Below, in pieces: positions 1-11,842 of a stretch of DNA of 64,000 nucleotides. Source of the stretch: Diospyros lotus. Lineage: Eukaryota > Streptophyta > Magnoliopsida > Ericales > Ebenaceae. Under the pieces are notes generated by a model. The model saw only the letters and a list, made by a program, of their open reading frames with translations, made no database searches and was not told the DNA's origin. The position numbers were made by a program, and so were the translations under genes. Within the stretch, counting starts at the first letter, position 1; the number at the start of each line of letters is the position of its first letter. Location: contig NC_068343.1 of assembly GCF_014633365.1 (NCBI RefSeq), positions 29,605,307 through 29,669,306 of the forward strand, in the 5' to 3' direction.

Positions 1-1375
1 CATTTGTTTAATGCATTCCCCATGCTTTGAGGATTCAAATTCAAATTTGAAAGAGACCTTTATTTAATCTTTGTGCCCATAAGATTCTTTAGATTCTATC
101 TCCCATTATATGCTGTCTCGAAGTGCTTGTCTAGCTGTAAAAGGCTGTATGTTTCAAAACCTGTTGTCTATATTTTGAAACCTTAGTGTATTTCTATGAT
201 GTTTCAAAACCTATTAAGTATGTTTTGAAACCTACTTTTCCGTCTTGTCTCTAACGGCTATAAATGGCCAAATTTCTATCTCTTGATATAAATAGCAGGT
301 ATTTGAAGACAAGAAAAGATTGATTGAGCACGAACAAGATACAACAAGAGAGCACACACTAGAGAGACACACTCAAGCACAAGAGGTGATTAAAATGTTT
401 GTTTCAGCTTTCAAAGAAGATCCACACACATCTTATTCTTGTGCATTGAAAGTGAGAAGGAAAAGCAAGAAGTTATATCCTCTCTAGCTCTCCTCATCTT
501 AAGCTGGTACAAAGGTTTGTACATCCACTGGTAAGGCATTTATTGCTCATTGGGTTATAAAAGATAAAACTTTATTTATCTTGATTGTTGTAAGGTTTAA
601 GTTTAGCCTAAAACTCATTGTGGTGTAAAGGTTTGAGTTGAGCCTAAAACTCATTGTGTCAAAGATTCAAGTTTAGCCTTAAAACTCATTTGGTGTAAGG
701 TTTCAGTTAAGCTCGTAAAAACTCACTTGGTGCTAGGTTTGAGTTAGGCTTGTAAAAACTCACTTTGTAAGGTTTTAAGGTGAACAGTGGTGAAACCCTT
801 GTTATGGATCACTAATAAAAGTGATTGGGATTGAAAATCCTTCAAATGGGTAAGCTTGAAGGTAATGGACTAGGTGGGGTGCCGAACCATTATACATCTT
901 GTGTGCAAGTGTTCTTTAGCTTTCTCTTATCATTATTGCCTATTGCATATGCTTTCATAAGTTTTGTTATCAAAGACTAAAATAGTTTTCTCGAGCATAA
1001 ACTTCTACATATTCATATAAGCATATCTTTGATATACAAACACCTTTGGTATATTCTTACTTATGTAAATCATCTTTGTCAAAGATCATTATTTTGAAAT
1101 ACAAGCTAAAGGATTTCGAATCAAGCAAATCGGAAAAGTATATTTCGAAACATACAATCTATATTTCGAAACTAACAAAATAGTAAGGTATATTTCAAAA
1201 CATATACAGTAGATTTCAAAACCTACTTAACAGAAAGGTTTATTTCGAAACATATATCCTATATTTTGAAACATAGTGTTCTGCTATCAAACAAAGTTTT
1301 AAATTATCGAAAATTTATACAAATCCCAATTCACCCCCCATCTTGGGATATATTTGCCATCATTATGAACCAACA
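1..1375 (+). mobile_element. SIRE-like Ty1/copia LTR (left end outside window)
   Basis: Long terminal repeat read on the + strand. Two TATA-like boxes lie at 257-268 and 285-296, followed by a transcribed leader. The right end carries the CAATTCACCCCCC motif (about 1327-1340) typical of SIRE/Maximus LTRs and closes with AACA at 1375; the same arrangement occurs in reverse in the complete LTR at 36016-37207. The LTR is studded with two related short motifs, TTTCAAAACCTA-like at 150-235 and TTTCGAAACATA-like at 1128-1275. No coding sequence is present. No primer-binding site follows 1375, so it is either a 3' LTR or a solo LTR; the left end cannot be seen. Confidence 0.75.
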
Positions 1376-2479
1376 GTAGGGAGGGGAGTGATTTCTTTCG
1401 ATCATCCATTTCGGTGCTAGTGGCTAACATAGACGTGCATGGGAGCTGGTCATGCTTGCGTACGGGCATTGCTCACACTTTGTCGATTGTATCATGATGC
1501 TAGAAGGGATGCAGCAAGACCATGCGAAATAGAACGAATAGCATCGTGATGTGTTGGGCCTCATGTAGGCATGCTCGTTGCCTAGTTGAACGACCCTATT
1601 GCTCTCTCGGACAAGCTACAAGAGACGGATGGGGAGATTGGTTCCAATCGCTATTCCAAAGATGTTGTGGGCAGTTGGGCCTACTTGAGCTTGGTTGCTC
1701 GCATAACAACATTGGAAGGGATGTTGCAGGGTGTGCAAAAAGCTACCATGGGTTTCTTGCAGTAATGTATAAGTTGAATGGATGACGTAGTAACGCGTTA
1801 AGCCTCATTAAGGCGTGCCATGCTATTATTGGGGTAAAGCTCTGGTTGCTTTTCCATGTGGGTGGCCCACATTATGCTTGCATCGTGGAGCCACGTGGCT
1901 TCCTTCAAATCACTTCTATGGTTGTTGTCTTAGGATATTTTCCTTCCATGCCAAGTGGTGCTTGCTCGGCCATGCCTGTTGTTTTGCACTTTCGTCGAGC
2001 TTAATTGCTGACGGGGATGCGACAAGTCGAGTGGAGTTGTTTCAAAGCAGATGTCACGACATGTGAGTGCGGGTTAATCGTGTCCCTACTTGTGCAGCGA
2101 TGTTTGCTCGTCCACCCCACTTCAGACGTTGCCTCTAGATCATTTCTTTCCTCGGGCGCTTGGTGGGTTCTTGTGCTGCATACCTGAAATAAAGGAATTG
2201 ATTTCAAAAATATGCCTCATTTTGTCAACTGGTCGTGGTCACGGATCAAGGTGAACCTCGAAGTGTTACCCGTGCCCCTGTGAGCCTTACTTGGTCTTGT
2301 TGCGTGCATGGCTCACGGACGACCACTCGTGCTCCAGGATGTCGAACTCGTAGGGGGTGATGAGTTATCAACCCTAGTCTACCCACCGACTGATAAATAC
2401 GAACAATTGTTATGCCAGCCTTGATCCGCCAGCCATCGGGTCGGCGGGGTCACGCGGCGCTAGCGTTGAACGAGAACTC

Positions 2480-2506
2480 TACCTGGTTGATCTTGCCAAT
2501 AGCCAT
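2480..2506 (+). pseudogene. Relict of the 18S rRNA 5' terminus
   Basis: These 27 bases match the start of plant 18S rRNA (TACCTGGTTGATC...) with three differences, all transitions. The match stops abruptly at 2506, so only the end of the gene is present. The DNA just upstream would correspond to the external transcribed spacer. This may be a captured or decayed rDNA junction fragment; a chance match is less likely but possible. Confidence 0.45.
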
Positions 2507-2772
2507 CGTAGCCCGTGGCCATCGCCTTTCATTAGCACCCATTAACAGCGACAGCGATCAGAGTCACTAAGTAGCAGCGGCAAATTGAATCTGCCTTGCA
2601 CGCCGTCGGCAGCAGCCTTCTGTCTTCCCTGCAACCACAAACTGGGTTTTTTTTTTTCCCGCAAAACCGAACATATATCACATATATATTAAATGCTTTT
2701 TTGATTTTTCAAAAACACGAAAGCCATAATCCAACAATCACACAAACGAAAACTGTAAGTTTGAAAAATGAT

Positions 2773-2786
2773 GGCTCTGAAACAAC
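2773..2786 (-). other. Degenerate tRNA-Met primer-binding site
   Basis: On the - strand this reads GTTGTTTCAGAGCC, close to the initiator-Met PBS TGGTATCAGAGCC. It lies directly against the inner end of the LTR at 2787, which fixes that LTR as a reverse-strand 5' LTR. Confidence 0.6.
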
Positions 2787-4163
2787 TGTTAGAAAATATG
2801 ATCCAATAATACGCAGTGAAAACAAAAATCTAATTTTTTAAACTGGTATCGCATTTTTCAAATCATACAGTTTAATCAAAATGTAAAACGGGAATTACCT
2901 CATAAATAAAATCGAAACCAAAGTTGATAACCAGCCTTAAAATCCCCCACATGTGAGATGCCGAGTCCATCCACCTGAAATAGTCAAATTTTCAAAAGAT
3001 TCGAGAAGAAAAAGGGCACGAAAAATTTCTCTAAATTTTTTGTCCTGGATTCAACTTATTGTATTTTTTGGATTCAGGGTTTAACGCCTATTTATAAACA
3101 AATCTTGAAACCTCAGGTTCCATTGGGCTAGGCTTGATGTGCTAGCAAGAAGCCTGATCCAATTTAATCATTAAATAATTAACATATTAATTATTTAATT
3201 ATATTTATTTATCTAATAAATAATTGCACCATTTCTCTTTAAAACGATTTCTTATTGGGTGGCACTTTCTGGGTTCATAATTAAATTGACAATGAGAATT
3301 AATCAGTTATTAATTCTCATAAATCATGACTGGCATCTAGTAATATGTCATGATTACCCAATTTAAAGTGAAGCAGGTAATGTGAACCTTACACTACGAT
3401 ACCATGTAATACGGTCCATTTATCATTCTATATCCGACAAGATATGAGATCACGGTGAACAAGTCAAATCTCTTGATCTCGTCATATGATCAAATCCAAT
3501 AATCATACTTGACTAATATGACACAACCTCTACAGAATCCATATTCCATCGTTATATTACCTCGGCCAAGAATTTATCGTCAAGTGATCATTGGATCGCA
3601 TAGGATATCCTCCTCGTATATCTCGAGGTGATAGATTCCATATCTGATGCATACATACCCCATATGTCACTAAACTAGGCACATTGATACGTATGGTTAT
3701 CCCTGATTAGGACAACCATATAATATCATTGATATCCTAATCCACCAACACAAAGATATCCATGTCATCTCAGGTCTAAGGACTAATTGCAAATCTGTAA
3801 CTAATATTGAATAATTGACCAGTGAGATAAAACCCATGTGATTCAATATTAATAGTCTCATTCAATGAACTAGTTCCGATAACGAGCACCCACTCATCTT
3901 CTCTCTATATCTTATATAAAATGGCATGAGACTTCCCAACCTTATCTTTTAGTATCTCATACCAAACAAGAAGGAAGACGATGTGTCGGCCTTTGCGAGT
4001 TGCTACTATCCGAGTTAGGAACTCTATGGCCAGGAACATATTTATAGTATAACGTATTGTGGATTATTCATCTCGATTATTCTTAACATTTAATAATGAT
4101 ATCCACTCCTTATTATACTAAAAGTTATTTATATGTTTAATTCAAACCATATTGCAATACTCA
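2787..4163 (-). mobile_element. Ty1/copia 5' LTR, reverse strand
   Basis: The inner end is TGTTAGAAAATATG on the + strand, abutting a PBS. A TATA box on the - strand (TTTATAAATAGG, around 3088-3099) is followed by a leader with AT-rich spacer. The U3-like part (3300-3960) includes a stretch like the + strand-oriented LTR debris near 47226, in opposite orientation. The outer end is probably ...ATACTCA at 4163, but no target-site duplication can be checked because the internal region to the left is missing. Contains no gene. Confidence 0.6.
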
Positions 4164-4468
4164 TTAATGAAATGGTCCCTTTTTTTTAAAAAGATATATT
4201 TCTCTCTCTATCAGCAATACTCACCAATGGACTTCAACCAAGAGCTAAGAAATTTATACATGTAGAGGCGGTTAAGCATGCCAAATATAAATTAGAACAT
4301 ACCTACAAGACAAAGGGACAAGAAGAGATAGCTGCGAAAAGCAATAAGAAGCCGAGGGGGCGTGAGCTTGATAGACACCTAGGTACATCCCAATAAGCAT
4401 TACACATAGAGAAGCTATCATGTTAATAGAGCATACAAATGTGATCACATGGCCTAAACACTTGAAAA

Positions 4469-4660
4469 ATGGATGCAAACGCCACAAGAAAGATGGTGAC
4501 TATTGTCCATAACGGATATGAACAACATACCAGAGATTTTTATCATTTAAAGGAAGAAGTAGAAAGCCTAATCCAAGTAAGATACCTTGGGAAGTTTGTG
4601 CATAAGAGTCCACCTCGTGACAAAGTAGTCTTTCTCCTACCCTCCATGAAGTGGAGGTGA
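4469..4660 (+). pseudogene. Tat-lineage gag zinc-knuckle scrap
   Basis: A 63-codon open stretch resembles the region around the zinc knuckle of Tat gag proteins: an H...GY...DFYHLKEEVESLI segment followed by a YLGKFV block, which in intact relatives reads C..H...GH...DC..LK..IE.LI..G.L..FV. The first cysteine and the histidine pairing are lost. The matching region of Tat-A gag lies at 38875-39183. It is an orphan fragment between a copia LTR and the Tat-B LTR, with no neighbouring pol. Confidence 0.5.
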
Positions 4661-5464
4661 CTCGACTTATGAATATAATTGTGCACGTTTCATGAGGAAT
4701 AAACTTTTTCACGGAAGCCAAAAATTCTTGTGGAAGCACTAACACCTTATGACACAAACCTAGCAAGCCATTACAAGAAATACAAACAATTTAGAAAAAA
4801 ATTAAGGATAATGTCAACGTTCGGAATTAGTCGATCATGATCCGTTGGCCCGTACTGAGAGAATAAATACAAGTGTAAAAGAAAGAAACAAATAGAACAA
4901 ATAACAAGTTGCACATAGTAAGATTTTACGTGGTTAGGACAAAATGATGCCTAGTCCACGACTGTTCTCTAGTTATTCCGGTAGAGTAATAGTATCTTAT
5001 TCATCATGCCCATACGATGGGTTTTTGACCCCTATTTATAGTGTGGAGTGTTTACAATTTTCATAAAATTCAAAATAGAAAGATAATATCATAAAGATAA
5101 TATTTTCTTATCAGCTCCATAAAATCGAGAATATATTCTGCATTATCAGGGATCTGGTTTGCTTTAGATTAAGAAGATTGACTTTTCCTCTAATCATTTC
5201 TGATAAATTCACCATCTCTTCGTGATGCGAGTTGAGTAGCCTGGCAACATGTCTCACAGCTCAAGACTTCCCATGACCTAGCCCAGTCACAAAGACATGC
5301 GACCTCGTCATGACGTCTTCGACCCAGGACTTATTGTGTAATGACCCAAATTTCCTTTTTAATGTGTTGCGTATGCCTCGAGGATTGATGTGTTAGTGCT
5401 CCTAATTGGAAGTCTAGCAGGATTCTATTTAAATTTTAAATGCTATCGTTAGTGTCCTCAACAC

Positions 5465-5885
5465 TAGGATCATATTGTTATTATATTTAATAATATTATC
5501 ATTGTTATCCTTAGCAAGGATATTATTAATATTATTGTTATTATTATCTCTATTATTGTTAGTATTACTACTATCATTGTATTATGATTATATTATTACT
5601 ATTATACACATATTATTATTAGTATTATTATTATTAATATTCTTAATATTATTGTTAATGTTGGTATTCTTACTATTATTTTATTATTATTAACATTACT
5701 ATTATTGGTGTTATTATTAATATTATTATTGTTGTTAATAGCATTACTTACTGTTATTAACAAATATTCACTATTATTAATAATACTAGTATGATTATAA
5801 AATAACTATAACTATAATTATCATAATTAATGTTGTTATTATTATAGCTACTATTATTATTACTATTAATAATGTTATAATAGCA
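5465..5885. repeat. ATT/TTA-rich simple sequence inside S1
   Basis: An interrupted run of TTA/ATT/TAT triplets. It generates leucine/isoleucine-rich open frames that are not genes. Confidence 0.85.
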
Positions 5886-7871
5886 CTGCTAGAGGGAGAT
5901 AAGCAGTGCAAACACCTTCTTTGCCCAACTGACCTCACGCCATCTGCTACCAAGTTCCTAAGCCACTACGTAAAGCAAATTGAGGCGGTGAGTTTAGTGG
6001 ATAAGTGAGTGGAAAGAGAGAGAGAGAGAGTGTGGGTAGAAGAAGAGAGGATCTCGGCTAAGCAGAAAACAGGGGAAGAAAAACAAAGAAGCAGCAGCGA
6101 AGCAGAGGGGATCGAGGGTGTGTCGCAGCTGCTGTTCCGATTCGGTTCCGACAAGCTGTTCAGGCAAGCTCTCATCCTCTATCTTGCTGTTATATTTTCT
6201 GTGAAGTAGATATATATATATATATATATATGTATACACGCAAGTGTACGGCAAGCAGGTAGCATCTTAGGATTGAGATAAGTTACTATGTGTGAGAGTG
6301 AGTCCAAATTATGTTAAAGAGAATGGCCACTGCAGTGGGGGTGTGGGGGTGTGGGTGCGGTATGTAGATATATATATATATAGATATATATGGTTATTCT
6401 CTGTATAGCAGCTCTCGGGTAGGCCACTATGAGGAATTTTACTGTTATTTTCCAAGGGGTGCTCGCTGTGAGTGTTTTAAGTGTGGGTGCTGATTTATAT
6501 ATATATATATATATATATATGTTCATGTAGGTGCAGGTGTGTGTGTGCAGCGAGCAGGGGGTGCTGTTTTGTAACGTGCTGGGGTGATTGTGGGATGTGG
6601 GCATAGTTTATATATATATATATATATATTTATTGGTTTTATTATTGTTAGTATAATAGGAGCAAATAATATTATTATTTTGATTAATATTGGCTTAATA
6701 TTGAACGTGTCCAGTGTGTGTGTGTGTGTTATTCTAGAGAGTATGGGTGCTCAAGATGGGGTTATTTGTAGTGGCATTCGGCTGTGTGTTTGAAAATGGG
6801 ATTAAATACTTATAAATATATTATTTTATCACTATTATCATCATTATTAATAATATCGTCTATAACCTTATCGTTAATATCGTTGTCAATATCATTATTA
6901 TTTATTGTTATTGTTATTGTTTTATTTGCTCTAATATTAACATTAATGTTAAATCGGATATAACGGGGAATTACTCCAAAGTCTTAATTGTGTCTCTAGA
7001 GAGCTTGTTCACTCTCTACTTCCTAAGCGAAATGAAGCTAGGTTATCCTCGGGGTAGTATCCAACCTAAGGCCGAGTTTGGTTTCAGGGTTAGCTAAGTC
7101 TCTAGGTGTGGTCATGTTCTCCCTCCGAGAGGGTGGTCTATTATGGTGACGAGTGTTAAGCTACTGATTGTCGACCGTTGCGTCCTAGTAGATGATGGTG
7201 ATATGGGCCCAATTATCGACTATCATGACTGGCCACAGACGAGCCAGGGCAGCTAATACTGTCAGTCACCCACCTTTTTGACATCTTACATATCAGGGGG
7301 ACTCATGTGAATGAATGTTTGGCCATGTGCATACATTGTTGTTTATTTTATCCAATAGTTAGCTAGTCATGAGCACTGCATTGAGTGTATTTGCCTATGT
7401 GGGCGGGCGTGACTTGATGCTTGGTTTTATAGGGGCCTTGTATCAGGTTTCTGCCCATGTGCCACTGCATTTTATATGTGTGCATTTACTTGTTGTTTGA
7501 TGTCGATTTTTGATTGAGACTGAGACCATAGCTGTGACAGTGTCGGGTACACCGCGTTGGTTATATTTCCACACACGCGAGTTCTTTTAGGTTAGCGTGT
7601 TGTGACTCGGTGAGGTCGCTCCCACTTGAGGTTTTCTTTATAGGTTGCAGGTTCAGTCTGCCCTGGCTCACTCAGGTATATATCATGGGTTTGGGCGCCA
7701 TTGTTTTCTTTTGTGGGCCCCAAGACCTTATATGTGCGCATTTCTTTTATGCATGAGATACCTAGTATTTGTTTGTTGACATGGGCATGCTTTGCATGGA
7801 TACTGCATGTTAGGTGCAGGGTATTCTGTAGTGCTTATTCTTGTTGTCCGGTCCTTTTGTATGAGCTTGCT

Positions 7872-7910
7872 GAGTCTTGTGACTCACTCCTTTGCTTCTT
7901 TTCATTCCAG
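7872..7910 (+). other. Hairpin and acceptor-like site in S1 leader
   Basis: GAGTC-TTGT-GACTC forms a 5-bp stem. The next bases (AC) complete a CTCAC branch-point-like motif, then a pyrimidine tract and CATTCCAG^GTAAGG ending at 7910. A CAG^GTATAT donor-like site at 7676 would give a 235-nt intron. Corresponding blocks occur at 19064, 20242, 23402 and 62179. Confidence 0.5.
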
Positions 7911-8392
7911 GTAAGGGCAAGGGCAAGGTTGGGGATGGTCCCAGTGAAGTCTAACTTCTCCGTAGATGGTGTACAGGGCAGATCGAGTTAGCTTTATCTT
8001 ATGGCTTTTTGTACTTTGAGACTTTGGGGATTACGACGTCTTCTGTGGTGGGTTGTGGTTTGTTTTGTGATTTGGATTTGTCTTTGGCCAGGGATTGTAA
8101 ATGTAACCTTGTTGGGCCTGTGGTGTTTTGTTATGCATGCGATGTTTTGGATTTTGTTTCAGATTTTTCAGATTCATGATCAGGTATATTTGAATGTGAG
8201 GTGCATACATGACAGGTTTTGTATTCGTTATTCAGGACACCTGCTCGGGTTCTATGGCTAGTCTAGGGGACTTGGGTCAGGGTCCTACATATTGGGCTTT
8301 TGGAGAGATTGGGCCAAACCAAGAGATTGGGTTGATCGATCCCCTGGACTGTTTCCAGCCCATAAAGAGCAATCCATAAAACACCTGTAACA

Positions 8393-8407
8393 CTAGCCCC
8401 CCAGCTC
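8393..8407 (-). other. Tat-B polypurine tract
   Basis: On the - strand GAGCTGGGGGGCTAG lies directly before the 3' LTR start TGTTACAGG, the position of a plus-strand primer. It sets the orientation of Tat-B. Confidence 0.7.
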
Positions 8408-9254
8408 GTAGTGCGATCTTCGGACTGGGAGTTAACGTACGCCAATCGAAGTGGGCTATGCGAGCTATTAACCAGCCTTTCAGACTTCTACCCAATCATT
8501 TCAGATCACATCGTTCCATGTTGCACACCTTATCTGTATTGCATTTAATGTGCACGTCTCTGATAATTGTCATGCAATCATAATACGGGCCCCACAGCTT
8601 TTGTGCGGCCGTTGGATCTAGGGAAGATCATCAGTTGGGTAATCCGATGGCCAGCTAGACAAAGCTATATATAAATGAGAGAGAGAACTACTTTCCCTCT
8701 CTCCTCGCCATTTGAAAATATTTCTTCTTGCTCCTATGCTCTTCTTCTTCCTCACGACTCCAAAACTCTGTCGCCGACTAACTTAAAATGTCCAATCTTC
8801 TCCTTCGAAGATCCTTGTTGTGTCTCCACCGAATATTGCCTCTTCCTTCTAGCTTTTGCAACAATCAATCGAAACGATAAGCTTTTCGTAACCCACTAGC
8901 TCGTTATATAGCCGCTCTAATTTTTCCCTGCCAAATTCCTTTCCATCCATCACCTCCTGGTGATGGTTGTCTTTTAGAGTGTCTGATGAGGTGTTGTTTG
9001 GGCCTTCGGGCTAGATGACCATAGGGATAACTTTACTTTGCTTTAGAGGTCTAACGAGCTGTTAGACTTAGCCCCCCCTATCTTGAGTAGTCCCCTTGTT
9101 GCAAAGCGCGCGACCTAACAAAAAGAAAATGCCCCTTGGTGTTTTTTTTTTTTTTTTTAGCTCGTGGGCACTGGTCTGCTTCCGACGACCTGACTCTAAC
9201 TTTACTATAGATGTCTTCCTCAAGTCAAAGGTGCTACAACTATAGAATAGGGGA
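8408..9254 (+). promoter_or_regulatory. Putative promoter and leader of the Tat-B antisense gene
   Basis: Region between the polypurine tract and the antisense reading frame. A good TATA box, CTATATATAAATG at 8665-8677, is followed by a C/T-rich leader (8690-8760) like plant 5' leaders. A poly-T run at 9145-9161 followed by TAG resembles a splice acceptor. Tat-A has an equivalent TATA at 29636-29647 in the same relative place, which supports a real antisense promoter. Confidence 0.5.
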
Positions 9255-11568
9255 CATGGACACCTCAAGCTCTTCAGAGCCGTGTGAAGGGTGGACAGAG
9301 ACCTTTCAAGAGATGACCTCTCACTGTGTTGAGGTTGCTGAAGGGACTACCACATCCTTCGACCCTACCGCGAGCCAATGAGCTTCTGATAAGCTCGCAG
9401 CTCGCGAGGTGTTCAAGCACTACCCCTCCAAGATGACTTTTGACGATCTTAAGTTGTGCGTGAGGGAGTATCGTTTGCCAACTAACTGCCACGTGATGGT
9501 CCCCTCGCCAAAAGACCACACAACCTCCTCCCCCCCTACCCCCCAAAAGGATTTATCGTTGTTAGCCCCCAACACTTAGAGTCTGGGCTTAGGTTTTCGG
9601 TCCTCCCATACCTGGTAGATCTTTTAAACGACCTCAAACTTTCTCCTTTTTAGCTCACCCCAAACTCATATGCCCAACTAACCTCTCTAACCATCTTTCT
9701 TTTGAGGAAGGGTAGCTCCCCACCCCACCCCACCCAAGATCATTAGAAGCCTTTATACCTTCAAGAGTGCCAAGGAAGGGTTGTACTATGTAACAGCTCG
9801 TCCTTCTAACTTCAAAGGAATCCTTCCCCAGTGCAAGGCTAAGGGAAAATCCAATGTGGAAGACTACAAAACCCATTGGTTCTTCATCTCTTGCTCTTCC
9901 CTCTTTAATCTTAAAAACTTCGGCTTTGTGCTCATGCCCAGTAAGCGAGCTTTAACTCTCACCGCCTTCTTCTTTTCTTTCTCTCCATCATTATATTATT
10001 TTGTAATAACAATCTTTTTTTTTTTTTAGCAGACGTTATCGGTGAAAAACTCGAGCTTATGAAAGCTGAAGCTAAAGAGCTCAGGGGACTTACTGGGAAG
10101 AAGACGGACGACGACGACAACGAGCTCACCAACTATCTGCTGCATAAGCATCATCTCGCACCTTCCCTCGAAATTAAGACCATCGACGAAAAGAAAGACA
10201 TCGGAGTCTAAGGCCAATGGGAGATTAAATCTATTTTTGAGAAGGTCGACAAAAGCGGTTGCCCAGGCAGGGAAACAGCGGAAAGTTCAGAGATGGTGAA
10301 GCTAAAGCTCCGCAAGCCCAGATAGTCTACGAGCTCATCTGTCTCTGCCTCATTACCCTAGCCTACTATCACTACTCGAGGAAAGGAGTCCCAATCTAGG
10401 GTACTCCATAAAATGGCTAACACTGTTCCTCCGAGCTCAACTTCCACAGCGACAACTATACAGACTTCACCAGAACCGGTTCCTGTCGCGGCCACTATCT
10501 CAGCTGATCATGAGGAGGTTCCAGTACACGAGGTTTTATCTAATGTTTGTGGGAAATCCCCTATCGGTGAAACTCGAGCCCCTCTGGCTGCTGGGAGCAA
10601 AAAGAAAACCTCTTCCACCTCGCTTTCTACTCAACAAACCCGACCGAAAAAGAAACAGAAGGGAGTTTCTTCTTTTAAGAAGGTTGCGTTTGAGGTTACG
10701 ACCTGGGGGGCCGTACTTCGACATCCTCCTCGACGACTTGGGCAAGGTCCTGGGTAATTCCACCAAGACTGTGGACAGAAAGGACGCGTCGGGTGAAACG
10801 CTCTCTAATTACATAGCCCGTCACAGCCTCTTGGTAAAAATCTTCACTGACTTCGTTGATATCACTTATCTTTTTCTCATGTACTAATCTTCCATGCTTT
10901 ACAAGCTTCCCTAGGAGCCTTGAAACAAAGGGAAGAGGTCGCCCGATTTAACAAGGATAAAGAGAAGCTAGAGGCCACCACAAAGGTACTCAAGGAGGAC
11001 AAGAAGAAGCTGGAGGATAGCTTAACCTTCTTGACCATTGAATCCAAGAGGGCTTGGAACATCGCCTACGGCTTGGAGGATCTCGCGAGGGAAGCCAAAA
11101 GAACCAAGAAAGAGGCCGAGGATGAGCTATTCCGCGATAAGGCAGTTTATGAGGATGGCCTCTCTTCCATCACATCGAAGCTCAACAAAGCCAACGCAGA
11201 GTTAGACAGAACACGAGGCAAGTTGGAGCTGGCCTTGCAGCGAGCTGACACTGTGTCAAATGAGGCAGAGGCAGTGAGGTGGGAGGTCGAGAAAATAAAG
11301 GCCGATGTTGAAGCTTAGCTCGCCAAAGAGCCCGAGGAGGTTGAGTCAAACATGCAACCAGTTCCTTTTCACCCTGTGGGAGGAGCATCCAGAACTTGAT
11401 TTCCCCTTCTTTGGAGAAGAGGCGGTGGAGAAAGTGAATAAGTTCACTACCGAGGCCGCAAATAAGGAGGTTGTCCCAGCTTCATCTGTGCCTGATCAGA
11501 CCAGGGCCAACCTCTCTTCTGAAGATGCCAAAAACCCAGCTCACCGAGATGCGGCTCCTCTAAGCTAA
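9255..11568 (+). pseudogene. Tat-B antisense gene (Transposase_28-like protein), degenerate
   Basis: Read opposite to the host retrotransposon. Starts at ATG 9255. After an early stop and a frameshift in the C-run near 9540, the segment 9551-9700 has the character of the plant Transposase_28 'putative gypsy-type transposon' domain (FRFSVLPYLVDLLNDLKLSP then LTPNSYAQL). A second recognisable block, YYVTARPSNFKG at about 9784, is also usual in these proteins. A likely intron follows (donor near 9941, T-rich acceptor near 10029), then a Ser/Thr/Lys-rich linker (10413-10757) with a frameshift in a G-run near 10706, and a long Lys/Glu-rich coiled coil (10920-11318). Stops and frameshifts make it non-functional as read. 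Function of the family is unknown. The partner copy in Tat-A is at 30089-32488. Confidence 0.6.
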
Positions 11569-11842
11569 TATTCTTTAGGCCGCTAGGACTTCCAAGTTTC
11601 CTCTTTTTCGTTTTTCTTCTCTTTGTATATTGATCTCGAAACAATTCACATTTGCTATGTTTAATGAACTTTTATTCCTTTAGTATTTGTTGAGAGCTAA
11701 AAGTATAGCAATCATAATTGATATTGTCTCATGCATGAATTTAACTTCAGTTAATTCAGAGACTCCTTAGCTCGCAATTGATAATTTTTGGAATCAAACA
11801 ACCTCAGATGATGTGTTAGCAATAATTTATTTGGGCCGCGTC
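11569..11842. other. Antisense gene 3' flank
   Basis: AT-rich sequence after the Tat-B antisense frame; nothing recognisable. It ends where the CACTA terminus begins. Confidence 0.4.

Larger units (their letters stand above)
1376..2786. other. Unassigned sequence
   Basis: More GC-rich than its neighbours. I see no convincing reading frame, only short open stretches on both strands. The right part (about 2220-2480) precedes an 18S-like 5' end and could be decayed rDNA spacer, but that is inference. The last bases (2600-2786) are AT-rich and lead into the primer-binding site of the copia LTR at 2787. Confidence 0.4.
5337..8289 (+). mobile_element. Solo LTR S1, Tekay-like, TSD TATTG
   Basis: 2953 bp starting TGTAATGACCC and ending GGGTCCTACA, flanked by perfect 5-bp duplications TATTG (5332-5336 and 8290-8294). 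No internal region or PBS lies inside, so it is a solo LTR left by recombination. It contains an ATT-rich simple-sequence stretch, several (TA)n tracts (6208-6230, 6366-6390, 6493-6521, 6608-6629), a (GA)n leader at 6014-6031 and the hairpin/acceptor-like block at 7872-7910. Large size and termini fit a Tekay-type gypsy LTR; family assignment is inference. Confidence 0.85.
4812..8392 (-). mobile_element. Tat-B 3' LTR, split by a solo LTR
   Basis: Net 623-bp LTR (4812-5336 plus 8295-8392) bounded by TG...CA: on the - strand it starts TGTTACAGGTG at 8392 and ends CGAACGTTGACA at 4812. The terminal CGAACGTT(A/G)ACA is shared with the Tat-C LTR ending at 52513. A - strand TATA box (CTATAAATAGGG) lies near 5026-5037. 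A purine-rich tract abuts the inner end at 8393. The 2953-bp solo LTR at 5337-8289 sits inside with a TATTG duplication. The 5' LTR and gag-pol of this element are not in the window. Confidence 0.75.

Noticed and set aside
4500..4766. 88-codon - strand frame
   Set aside because: Lies opposite the Tat gag fragment at 4469-4660, whose + strand translation carries the recognisable motif.
5475..5693. 72-codon Leu/Ile-rich open frame
   Set aside because: Translation of an ATT/TTA simple-sequence tract inside solo LTR S1; no start context or conservation.
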